A DNA stretch of 21,415 bases from assembly GCA_900088475.1 (NCBI GenBank), contig FLMG01004093.1, forward strand, positions 9,458-30,872, in the 5' to 3' direction. The notes below the pieces were generated by a model. The model was not told the origin of the DNA and did not search any database. It worked only from the letters and a program-made list of their open reading frames with translations. Position 1 is the stretch's first letter, and each line of letters starts with the position of its first letter. Positions 1 to 9,209 of the stretch are shown here, in pieces. The position numbers were made by a program, and so were the translations under genes. This DNA is from Hyphochytrium catenoides (Eukaryota; Sar; Hyphochytriomycetes; Hyphochytriales; Hyphochytriaceae).

Positions 1-1830
1 ACGAATCATCGCCCGTCTGGGCCCACTCCAGGTGAAGATGATCTTTTCGAGTGCAAAAGAAGCTGTAACCGAACCGAAGTACTCCTCTCATCTGCCTGCG
101 TGCGGAAGAATACCGTCGTCTCCAATTGATGGGTGTGCTGCGCTCCTCTGCTGGCAGCAGCCATTCTGGTCATCTCAATATTCGAAGCAGGCTACGTACG
201 GAGAGGATAGAACTATAAAGCTCCTTACTCTGTTGTTCAGGAATGATCGCACCTGTATGCATCCTGTACAAGGTATAGAAAGAGGCTTTAGATTATGCGC
301 GCCCTGCTGACAATTCCTCTCATAATAAAGATCCTTTTATCTCTCCCCTTTCCCTATGATGCTTTATATCTGAATGAAGGAAGGGCAGGGCTTGCGGGTA
401 GGTAGAAGCAACAGTTCGCAGCGATGGTAGTGCTGCAGTACAAGGAAGCCTGATACTGATACCTTTCTTGCGACTTCCTGCTCTTGCTATCTTCTTCTCG
501 TGCGCGCCCTCCTCGCGGTGGTGCGGTAACTGTGGCAGCACGAAGGAAACGTCTCCCCAACAAGGTATGAGAGACCAAAGGTCCTCCCTCGAGGAAACAC
601 TTGCTTTGTGATGAGCAAGAACAGCAATTGTCCTTGTTTTTTAGTGATAAACACTTCCAACCTACTAATGCAACCGACCACAAGAGAATAAAGTTGGAAC
701 AATTATTTCACCAGCTCCAGCAGTTCAGAAAATATGATCAGCTCAAGAACGTTAGTAAGAAAGGCAGACGGACGCATGTGCACACCATCGACTAGTCGCG
801 GGCTAGACAGGTAAAGTGCTCCACCACAACCGAACAACAGCCCTTGCTCTGGCTCCTGCCGCGATGGCGGCTGACGATAGACGTTGTTGACAATAATCAT
901 CATGAGCACTACCACCATGGAGGAGGAGCATAGTTGTTGTGACCGGCGATATCAGGTGGGTGGAGAGAAGGTCACCTAAGGGAAGGCGCAGATACGGGAA
1001 CAAGATCGCTATTCAGAGAGTTTGATGAGTAGTTGGGGCAGCATAGCCTGAACGCCTGCTGATCCCATTCGGCAACAAGTACTCATGCCGGTGACGTTCC
1101 TCTTCTTTGGCATGATGTGATGGGTACTATTATTGTCGGATGCCATAATGACAGCTGTGCTGCGGGGGAGTTGGTGAGCTCTTGCTGTACTGCGGCGTTG
1201 CTGCTGTGTCGCGGCTGCTGCTGCTGATAATAAACTGCTGGCATAATCATATGAACGATGATGACGGCGGCGATGAAGAAGCTGCCAAACTTCTTTTTGT
1301 CTGATGAGCTGCTGATGAGCAGCTTGTGAGTTTCCGATCGCCAAGCACACAAGCATCATACAATCATACTTCTTACCCCAACTCTACGATAACCGATTCG
1401 TCCCATAGAATGATAATCAGATCTGGGCTTAGTGGCATGGCGGGAGTTTTGTTGAAAAGAAGCCTGAGAGGAAGCCGCGGAGGAGGTTCTGATCAGGGTT
1501 TTGAATCTTTGACGAAGATCCTGGGCAGCAGCCAGAGATTGGCAGGAGCTGCAGCAGGAGAGAGGAGTGTCAATGCCTTGCTTTTCAAGCTTTGGGAGGA
1601 AGAAGGATCAGCAGCGGTCTCATAGGAAAGAAAGTACTGCAGCTCTTTCATGTCAGACCCTCGGCAGAGAGGAACACGTCGGCTACTTCTTCATGCCATA
1701 GCCTTTGAGGTTTGCGACCACACCAGCTGCTGTGCAAGGGAGGATTTGCCTGTCAGTCTGTGCTTTTTGGTGGCAGGACTTCTGCTCATCCCCTTGAGTA
1801 AAGAACGCAAGGCTTGACACTCTATGAGTC
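1..1830. other. Left flank without a confident gene
   Basis: No reading frame here could be tied to a known family. An open stretch on the + strand at 1326-1625 and another at about 1652-1815 have no recognisable motif and no clear splice partners. Bases 1183-1235 are rich in CTG/CAG-like triplets. The first 350 bases may contain decayed coding sequence, listed separately. The stretch ends at an in-frame TGA (1825-1827) just upstream of the ATG used for the next gene. Confidence 0.5.
130..350 (+). pseudogene. Possible decayed third copy of the multi-pass membrane protein family
   Basis: In frame 1 a hydrophobic stretch (APLLAAAILVISIF, from about 145) is followed, after several stops, by MRALLTIPLI at about 295. 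This resembles the FIRRLLTIPVP and FVRRILTIPLP motifs of the two intact membrane proteins in this window. At base level ctgacaattcctct matches ctgactattcctct of the right-hand copy at 13 of 14 positions, and an upstream block (around 240-265) also shows partial similarity. Stops and apparent indels break the frame. The match is short and could be chance. Confidence 0.2.
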
Positions 1831-3175
1831 ATGCAGACAGCAACGACCGAATTTCCCACCACAGATGAGAACGACAATGGAAACAAGGCCTCGATGGCAT
1901 TCTCAGCTATCTCTAGCTCATACGGAGGCCAAGCTCTGAAGGTCAGTAGTAACCTGTACAACTCTGGTGCTATGACTTTGTCCCTCATCTATGAGAGAAT
2001 ATTTTCAGGGTTTGGTGGATAAGAAGTGGAGCATCCGGAAGTGCGATCCCTTGAACGAAGACGACGGACCTTTGAAACACACTGCTGAGAAAGTACTTAA
2101 CGTACTCCTAAGAGATATCCTGTCAGCCAAGGACTCCTTCTCCTACCACGCATCTCTGTCTACCTGTCCCCTGCTCTTGCCTCTAGCTTTCTGCCCCTGG
2201 TCTTCCCATGGGCTACTCTTTTCTCTTTGTTTATCATCACCCTCCTCTCAGATTCCGGTGAATTGCTCTTCATCTATCACTCGGAGTTAGCCCTTGACTT
2301 TCCATACATGGAGATACAGAGAGCACAGAGTTGATTGATGTTTATTTCTATGATCTATGGGCTGAAGCGATGACGGTCCTAAAGCAGAAGGTAAGCCTTA
2401 GAGTCTGCACGCCTACCCGGAAAACAATATTCTGTCTTCCGTTTTCCTTTCGTCTCACCTTCTCGTCCACTTTCTATCATATGTCCTCCCTCTCTTTCCA
2501 GGACCAAATTGGCTTGTCTGGGAGTGGCGTCTACGCGGTTCCGAACCTAAGGTGCGGGCGTCTAAACGCTGCCGCCTCTAGATGTCTTTCTCCGACCTCT
2601 TTTGACCGCTTTTTTTCTCTCCTGCCTGCTCTCTCTGGGCCAGGATGACCTCAGCCATTCATCCTCTCTATTGCTCTTGCTCTGGCTCCGTCTTTAGATT
2701 TGTAGTGCATTGTCCTTCCGCTCAACTTCTCTTGCTCTTTCAAAACGGTGCTCCTTATCTCCCTTTGTATGTGGGACTTTGACTAAAGGCTGTACCAGGC
2801 GAGATCCCGATCATCCTTTGTGCCTTGTTATAGCAGAGGAGAGTCTCTTGCGCACCGCTGGGCTATTTACGGGTTCTTCTCTGGTGTCCGTGGAACACTG
2901 GCCTAACATCCAGTCTTCCCAATCGACAATGCAAAAATTGGGGCCAGTCCGAGCCATTCAGTCCACCTCTCTAAGACAGGGTCAGGCGGTGGTTCACCTT
3001 TACTCTTATTCCTACTCTTTTTCTTGCTCCTCCACCATCTGCATTTTTCTTCCCCTTTACTTATCTTGCCAACGTGATCGCTCTAAAGAAGGGCCTAACC
3101 CCCTGTCTTCTTGTCTTAGATCTCTCAGCGTGGCTCTCAGGCTTTGCCTTGGCAGCAAGAGGAAACGATGCCACG
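1831..3175 (+). other. Extra N-terminal OB-like module of the POT1-like gene
   Basis: Exons upstream of the usual POT1 start encode about 185 residues. They read YGGQALK-GLVDKKWSIRKCDP, then LIDVYFYDLWAEAM, DQIGLSGSGVYAVPNLR and CLVIAEESLLRTAGLF. The order of strands and helix (K-W-x-I, then I-x-V-x-F-Y-x-x-W-A-E, then D-x-I-x-L-S-G) is what an OB fold of the telomere-binding type would give. Joins 2391/2502, 2552/2799, 2981/3120 and 3176/3276 all preserve phase into the canonical OB1, so it is probably one protein. A basic SRKRARG segment at 3279-3299 links the module to OB1 and could be a nuclear signal. The OB assignment is an inference. Confidence 0.55.
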
Positions 3176-6100
3176 GTGCGTCTCTCCACTATTGAGCTTT
3201 GAACGGCCAACGTCTTATTACTCCGTTACTCAGCTTCAAAGGTGTATGCATTCTAACCCCTATATGTGTTTGTAGACGTCGAGAAAAAGGGCCAGAGGAT
3301 CTGCAGATGACTTCGAGTAATTTCCGCACTTCTTTCTCTTTGCTATTGCAAAAAACCGCAGCGAATGCATATCTCTGACGACTCGCTTTCGTTGCTTGGC
3401 ACATTCATCTTCCTCGACGGCCCGCAGCTACACCGAGTTCAATCAGTTAAGCCGGGGTCTCGCATGCATATATGGGGTCGTTGCCAACTTCAAGTTTCCT
3501 CAGAGGACTCGGGGAATCGACCACTATGTATGTTGTTAACCCATTAGAGTGCTGACAGCGAAGGGCAGAGAGAAACATGATCTCACAAAAGGACCTTGCA
3601 GTCGGAGAGGCTTAGAGGAATTTTGATGGTTAGGGACAGACGGAAGAAGAGGTTAGGAACTGACAATAACCTCTCTTCCCAGATGAGCTTTTCACTTATT
3701 GATCCTACCATGCCTCGACGAGAGAAAAGTTTGACTGTAAACATCTTTGCCAAAGATGAGAAGGACTTCCCTAAGGTCTTGGTACGTGTCCTTCGCGGTC
3801 TCTGCGTTTTTGCTACGTCGCCAGTTGTCACTGGTGAGGCCTCTCCTGCGTTCAGAAAGGCCACTAAACTTTGAGTCTAGTTTGCAGGAGACATCGTAAG
3901 GTTCCATCGCTTGAAGATTGACATGTACAATAACAGTCCACAAGGCCAAGGAGCGCTCTCAAAGTATGTTTTTCCTGGGGCTACGGAGAGGGTGAGGGGA
4001 TACGGCAAAAGTTAGGATGCAAAATAGAACCAAAGGCTTGAAGAGCGAAACCGATTGCACATGCAGAGATTCATGAACTTTAGGGACACGGGGGGAGACC
4101 AGGTAAAGGCCTGAGATCGACCGCTTTTCCATTTTGAACTTTCAGAGGCCTATCCTGCCTTCTCATTCGTGGAGAAGAAGGGAACGAGACTATAGAAAGT
4201 TCGTCAAAAGAGTACACCTTCACACAGAGAGACAAGGACATCATCTCTAGACTCAGGTGACCTTTGCATCCCATTCATTCTGCTGTAACTCTTGATGACC
4301 ACTAGCTCACACTAGGACCTGGGCTCGGAAAGCTCTGGCTGAGGACAGCTCACCGTCCTTTGGCTGCATTCAGAGCCTTAGTGACATCAGACCTGGTATT
4401 GGGGCCACACGCTTTGATCTCGTGTGCGAGATGGTTCACGTAGGTCCAACCCCTTGAATCTATCTCAATTACTTATTGCTCCTATGACACGCAAGCTTTG
4501 GGCTGGACTGTGAGCAGACAGGTCCCCCATTCGCCATCTTCTGCTTCTTACTTTCATGGCCTTAAGTGTACTGTTCAGCGTCGGCCTCATCGCGGTCAAT
4601 GCTCTTTCCAGAGAACCTCCTCGTTCGTTCTGACTTGCTTCTTGTGCCTCATCTATCTATCTTACATCTTGACTCTTCATCCTGCCCGGATAGCTTACAG
4701 CTCCAGACCCCATTGAGAACTCCCCTGCCTATCTGGTGGTCTGTGACGGAACCCTCTCTGCAGTAGAGAATAGATGGGTTACTCGCGCAAACGACAAGTA
4801 CGTAGAGATTTACCGGCTACAGCTGTAAGGCCTGCGTCACCCTCAATCATCTCTTTGCTTTTTCCAAGAACTTGGCCTTGAGTTAGACCCTACTTCAAAG
4901 ATGCTTTATCTCGCTTTCAACCTAATGCTTACGCATTCCCATATCACTCTCGTTTTCGATTATTATCTCTTATAATAGGAGCTATCTGCACATCCAAATT
5001 GCTGGACATTGGGACGCTCTGAGGGCCATAGATATCGAAGGACTCAGATCTAGCGGTAGCCGTCTGCATTAGAAATTCTGCGACTTATGCCCGAGAGAAT
5101 GTTAATGGTCGAATCGTGGCTCTTATCTGTACAAAGGGAAAGGAAGCTGGGCAAGGCTTCGGAATCTAGACTATGTAGAGACTCGAGAGAGTGGAATGAG
5201 GGCAATCTTCACATCCTACAGCAGCTTGGTGCTCCTTCCCAGCTTCGCATTCGAAGTCCGTGGCAAAGAGATCAGGTAAGGATCTCGTGATCTCTTTCTT
5301 CTCTTATCCGCCACAACCCAGGTGCCTTCTATCTAATGTCCTGCCGCATGTTCCACTTTCTGTGCTCAGCCTGATAAGCGTCAGTGTCTCTTAAGCATGT
5401 CGTTTATCGGACTTCCTAGACGCGGCTTCTAACCCTCCTATCTATCTATGGAACAGGGCTGCGGAGCAGGTTTTGGGATCTCTTCAAGGTATATATCGGG
5501 GGTTGCGGACAAAGAAGCTGTCTCATACGTCCTCTGCTAACCAGCGCTGACTTGACAGAAAGAGAGGACCCTATGGTAGTTTCGGAGATTACTGACGACA
5601 TTATAAGAGCCTTCCAACCATTGGCAGCTGTACTATGTGCCGAACCGGTCAGTAACTACAGGAGCCGGATAAGCATGCTCTGCCTCGTGCTATGTCCTCC
5701 CCTCTCTGACTCCATCGCCCTTTGCCTCCTCTTGCTTGTCTCCTCTCTTATCCCGTAATCCTTCCTGTGTCATGTTGAGCAGTCCTCGAGACATCGTTGC
5801 GTGTTACGAGTGCTCGACTATTGGCCCCAAAATCCAGCGGACATGACCACAATAGATGATCGATGGTAGGATGGAGAGGCTGGACTGATGGTGACGAGAG
5901 GCTAGATCGCTTCCAAGGCTCACCCTCCCTCTCTGCTGGCTGTTTTCCACTTTCACCTCGCCTTTAGCGGTGAGAGAACTTTTCTCTTCTGTCTGCGGGT
6001 CCAGGACGAGAGCGCGAGCGTCGATCTCATTGTTGCTCACCGTGACGCGGTAGGAATCCGCCATTTTTTCAGCTCTTCACCTAGATAGCGCCACACAAGC

Positions 6101-6449
6101 CACCAAAAACACATGTGGATACCTTTATCGTTCTGCTAGTATCCCTCTTAGAGCTTACACGTATCGCTTCGTACTGTTACCTGTCGCTGTCGTGCCAATC
6201 GTCATATATTCTTCCCCTTAACGAACTTCCTATTCTTAGGTCACCTTATTAGGCGGTACCACCGCGCAACAGTTTTATGAGGATCCGGGGCTGCAAGAGG
6301 CTGCTATTGAGAAGCTACAGCAACTTAAAGAGCCTACATCCCGGCTTGACTGCCATGTGCTAGCTTATGAGATCGACCTTGACGACGCTGAGGCGACGAA
6401 AAGGAAAGCCCGCAGGCGGTTCAGACTCATTGGTACTCGATTGAAATAA
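1831..6449 (+). CDS. POT1-like telomere end-binding protein, about 20 exons, N-terminally extended
   Basis: POT1 binds single-stranded telomeric DNA through OB folds and protects chromosome ends. Proposed exons: 1831-1941, 2009-2101 (end uncertain), about 2322-2390, 2502-2551, 2799-2980, 3120-3175, 3276-3316, 3428-3527, 3683-3781, 3881-3963, 4146-4256, 4316-4443, 4707-4824, 4979-5055, 5137-5275, 5457-5488, 5559-5647, 5783-5865, 5968-6049, 6240-6449, giving about 650 residues. All joins from 2391 onward keep phase. OB1 shows YTEFNQL, YGVVANF, SLIDPT and GDIVRFHRLKI (3887-3919); the Phe and Tyr equivalent to human F62 and Y89 appear kept. OB2 shows EYTFTQRDKDIISRLRTWA, YLVVCDGT and GSWARLRNL. 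The C-terminal OB shows RVLDYWPQNP and FLFCLRVQDESASVDLIV, and has no room for the resolvase-like insert or zinc cysteines of human POT1. The start is the first ATG after an in-frame TGA. Weakest points: the 2102-2330 junction and the gtccaa donor at 4444. Confidence 0.85.
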
Positions 6450-6450
6450 A
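6445..6450 (+). promoter_or_regulatory. AATAAA hexamer overlapping the POT1 stop codon
   Basis: The stop TAA at 6447-6449 lies inside an AATAAA sequence, the common polyadenylation hexamer. Only 160 bases separate it from the stop of the converging membrane gene, so short or overlapping 3' ends are expected. Fungal polyadenylation signals are loose, so this may be incidental. Confidence 0.25.
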
Positions 6451-6609
6451 GTCAGCCTTCACCCATTTCTCCCATCATTCCTATCGCCGTCACCACGAGA
6501 TGGGCGCTTGACTGTTGTCCATGCGCTAATCTCTTCTTCAAACACCACAGTCATTCCCATGCTACAGTTGTTCCTCCCATAGCTAATCGAGCATCTGCGG
6601 GGTGGTTCG

Positions 6610-8639
6610 TCACTGGTCCTGCTTGATCTCGCAGACTGACCATTCTGTCTCTACCATTATCCAATGCAAGTAATTTGTAAAGAACGGTCCCCATGTAACA
6701 TATTGAATGAACATGACCTTGAAAACCGAACGCCAGTGTTGAGTCCAGTACGCGAACATCTCTCCTTGGGACAGCACCTCCACAACCAAAGCGAAGCCCC
6801 AGACCACGCAGAGGACCACAAGGTATGGGTAGAACGTCAGATCTAGCTTGAAGACGCCCTCACCATCAGTGCACGAGGTATGGACCAGGTGTATCTTATA
6901 ATAACGGCAAGCTGAAGCGATGACGGCTGTGGATCCAATCCCAAAGAGGATGCAGATGACGAGAACCAGAGCTTTGCGATGGAGCCAGTGGTAGGAGAGA
7001 GACGAGATGTAATGAGGCTCAACTTGCTCTTCTCCGGTCGGGCCTTTCTTCTGAGGACCTGTTTCTTCCCTCCTAGCTACGTCCTCCCCATTTGGAGCTC
7101 CTAGCCTAGCCGCACCGAACCCCACAATCTTGGGCTCTACTAATGCTTTTGAGTTTGCCACTGGTGTGCAACGCTGGACTTCCGCTTTACCCGGCTTGTA
7201 ACAGGTGCTTAGGGGCATTACCGCTCCCGATGGTAGCGGTGGAGCTGCAGGCAAGGCTCTATTGTTGATTTTCGACGACGCTCCAGCTTCTTCTCTTGGC
7301 GTCACTTGTCGGTCTGACAGTGTGTACACCCTTCCGCTGGACACACGTCCCCATATAGTCCTAGAATGCCGTCTGTAGGCAAAAGAGATGATGAACCCAA
7401 GCAAGGTGGAGGTGGTGGCAAGCGCCATCACGACAAAGGGCCGCCTCGCGTAGCTAATGCTGAGGAGAATTTGCATCATCTGGAAGCCAAATTGAATAGC
7501 ACCGAGTAGTGCCGACTCATCCATTCCTCTGCCCGTTTGACTCGTGAGCAGCTTGTAGATACTGGCCTGCAGCAACCAGGACAGACCGCTATAGAGAAAG
7601 GGAATGGCAATGGCTAAGATCGAAAGGACGTCTGACTTTCGTCCGGAGGTGCCTGCTACATGGGAGCTGGCTAGGGTGAAGATCACATTGGGAAAGAGCA
7701 ACATTGCAGTGAAAGGCACCGGAATTGTAAGCAGTCTCCGGATAAAGGTCATAGGATGCCGATGGTAAAGAAGCGCTATAAACTGAAACAGAAAGGCGAG
7801 TGTGTTGACCCCACTAGATCGCTGCTTGACGCTAACTCTGTCATAGATAAAGTAGCCGATTCGGCCGACGGCTGTGATGGTGATGATAATGACTGAGAGA
7901 TACATTCTCCTCCTTCCGTTGCCGCTGTTTACCTCATGTGGCAGGGTTAGACGGATAAAGATGAATAGCGCGATATGAGTGCACACGACCCACGTGAGGA
8001 TCTCATGTATCAACCCTCCCACCGACCGCTGATGCTGCCAGCAGGAAGGGTTATCATCCTTATAGCAAGGGGACCACTCCGGCTTTGACGTGGCATTGGG
8101 CAGCACAGTAATAAGGAGGACTCGAACGGCTAGAAAGAGGGCAGCGAAGAACGCTGCCACCAGCGGCACGACGATGGACTGCAAAGTGAGCCAGAGCACC
8201 TTGGCTCTCAGGGAGGAACGCTTTCCTATTATATATGCCTTTTGAGCTTTGGTGCTCTGTGCATTGCCGCTAGAGAGTGAACAAGGTTTGAGGGAGAAAC
8301 ACGAGCTTGAAGGTAAGGAACAACGACCATATCGACAACAGTGTGAAGCTTCGTAGATTACCTTAAGCCATCCATAACTTGGGGAGGACCCTGAAGCAGC
8401 GGGTTACAGCCTTTGTCTTCTCCTACTAGCGCTCCCATCCGCCGCTGCTCTCCAACTCCTGAGGGCGCCGCTGCTGAATCACGCTTGCCCATACTTTTGC
8501 TTCTGTTCTGTATAAGAGTAAGATAGCTCGCTGTGAGGGAGGGACCGACAAAGGAATGGCTTGGCTGTAGACGATGAATGGGTCCCACTATGGCGTACGG
8601 CTCTGGGATCGCTGTTGGTCCAAGTGAATCCCTAAGCAT
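6610..8639 (-). CDS. Multi-pass membrane protein of unrecognised family, left paralogue
   Basis: I do not recognise the family. The main exon (8269-6610) gives a protein homologous along its length to the one at 12617-14221. It has about ten hydrophobic segments: eight in roughly the first 280 residues, a variable hydrophilic linker of about 110 residues, and three more near the C-terminus. Shared motifs: CYKDDNPSC in the first loop, RRLLTIP, GMDESALL followed by QFGFQMMQ, FAYRRHS, YHWLHRKALVLVICI, GVFKLDLTFYPYLVV and a WSVCEIK end. No ATG stands where the paralogue starts: that codon is CTG (8211-8209). A likely solution is an upstream exon, ATG at 8639 to 8362, joined over a 92-base intron (donor gtaatc at 8361, acceptor ending ctctctag at 8270) in matching phase, giving about 645 residues. 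Exon 1 is less sure (about 0.4) than the body. It converges with POT1. Confidence 0.75.
8227..8235 (-). promoter_or_regulatory. TATA-like element TATATAATA
   Basis: On the minus strand TATATAATA ends about 16 bases before the CTG that aligns with the paralogue's start. If the two-exon model is right, this sequence is coding (AYIIGK) and not a promoter. If the gene has one exon, it would be a promoter lying very close to the start. Confidence 0.2.
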
Positions 8640-8738
8640 CAGCTTCTAGACCCGTCCATTATGCGAGGCTGACCTTGACGGGTGATGGTGCAATTAGTTT
8701 GCTGCATAATTTCAGTACCTTTTTGTCGATCTGGAGCC

Positions 8739-8745
8739 TATATAA
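8739..8745 (+). promoter_or_regulatory. TATA-like element upstream of a small ORF
   Basis: tatataa lies 78 bases before the ATG at 8823. The spacing would suit a TATA box for the small spliced ORF, but that ORF is itself weak. Confidence 0.2.
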
Positions 8746-8822
8746 CAAGAGGACGAGGTGACAGGGTAACACTTTCGAGCTATAGCGCTTGCCTCGTGTC
8801 ACCAGCTGGTGTCCCATCCAGG

Positions 8823-9209
8823 ATGTTCATGAGAGTTATTGTTTGGCGATGCGTGAGAAAGTCCCGATCAAGATGGCGTATGACGTACTTAGCACTCTTT
8901 CCTAACCTCATTATCCTCTCTCCTTTCTCCTATCTTCTGCTCCTCTTTCTTCCTCAATCATCCCTTGCCCTGTGTAGTGCTGAAGGAGCTGCGCTGCCCT
9001 GCAGTGCTAGGAACCCTGAGAAGAAGCAGGAGGAGGAGGAGATGAGGAAGGCAGAGCTGAGACGAGTGACGTCCCAAGCGCTCGCTGCACGTGCTGCAGT
9101 GACTGAGAGAGGTTGCCTTGGGCCTTCCTTGTCTGACACAGAGAGGAGGAGAGACAAGCGCTTCTTGCACCTTCGCCCTGGACATCAGGAAACCCTAAGA
9201 TATATGTAA
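8823..9209 (+). CDS. Weak small spliced ORF, unknown
   Basis: No family recognised. Exon 1 (8823-8884) gives a basic N-terminus, MFMRVIVWRCVRKSRSRW, that could act as a mitochondrial presequence. A well-formed 93-base intron follows (8885-8977): donor gtactt, cctaac branch-like site, long pyrimidine run and tgtgtag acceptor. Exon 2 (8978-9209) encodes a charged helix-prone stretch (EKKQEEEEMRKAELRR). Phase is kept (2). The intron length is a multiple of three and has no stop in this frame, so the unspliced reading is also open and splicing is not forced. About 97 residues. It may not be a gene. Confidence 0.25.
   Translation: MFMRVIVWRCVRKSRSRWRMTYLALFPNLIILSPFSYLLLLFLPQSSLALCSAEGAALPCSARNPEKKQEEEEMRKAELRRVTSQALAARAAVTERGCLGPSLSDTERRRDKRFLHLRPGHQETLRYM

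Noticed and set aside
4056-4091. Possible small exon between 3963 and 4146 of POT1
   Set aside because: Its phase does not fit the next exon, and the direct join 3963/4146 gives an alignment with human POT1 of nearly equal length.
5036-5170. Apparent double frameshift in POT1 (frame B reads DSDLAVAVCIRNSATYAR...) suggesting a pseudogene
   Set aside because: The frames before and after are the same, and removing an 81-base intron (5056-5136) restores SSG-KGSWARLRNL in phase, so no mutation is needed.
5859-5912. Two in-frame TAG codons in the POT1 C-terminal region, as a sign of pseudogene or recoded TAG
   Set aside because: A 102-base intron (5866-5967) with a good pyrimidine tract removes both and joins conserved strands. 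TAG also serves as the apparent stop of the BTB gene.
5804-6064. Minus-strand 86-residue ORF
   Set aside because: It lies antisense to POT1 exons 5783-5865 and 5968-6049, which carry the conserved motifs.
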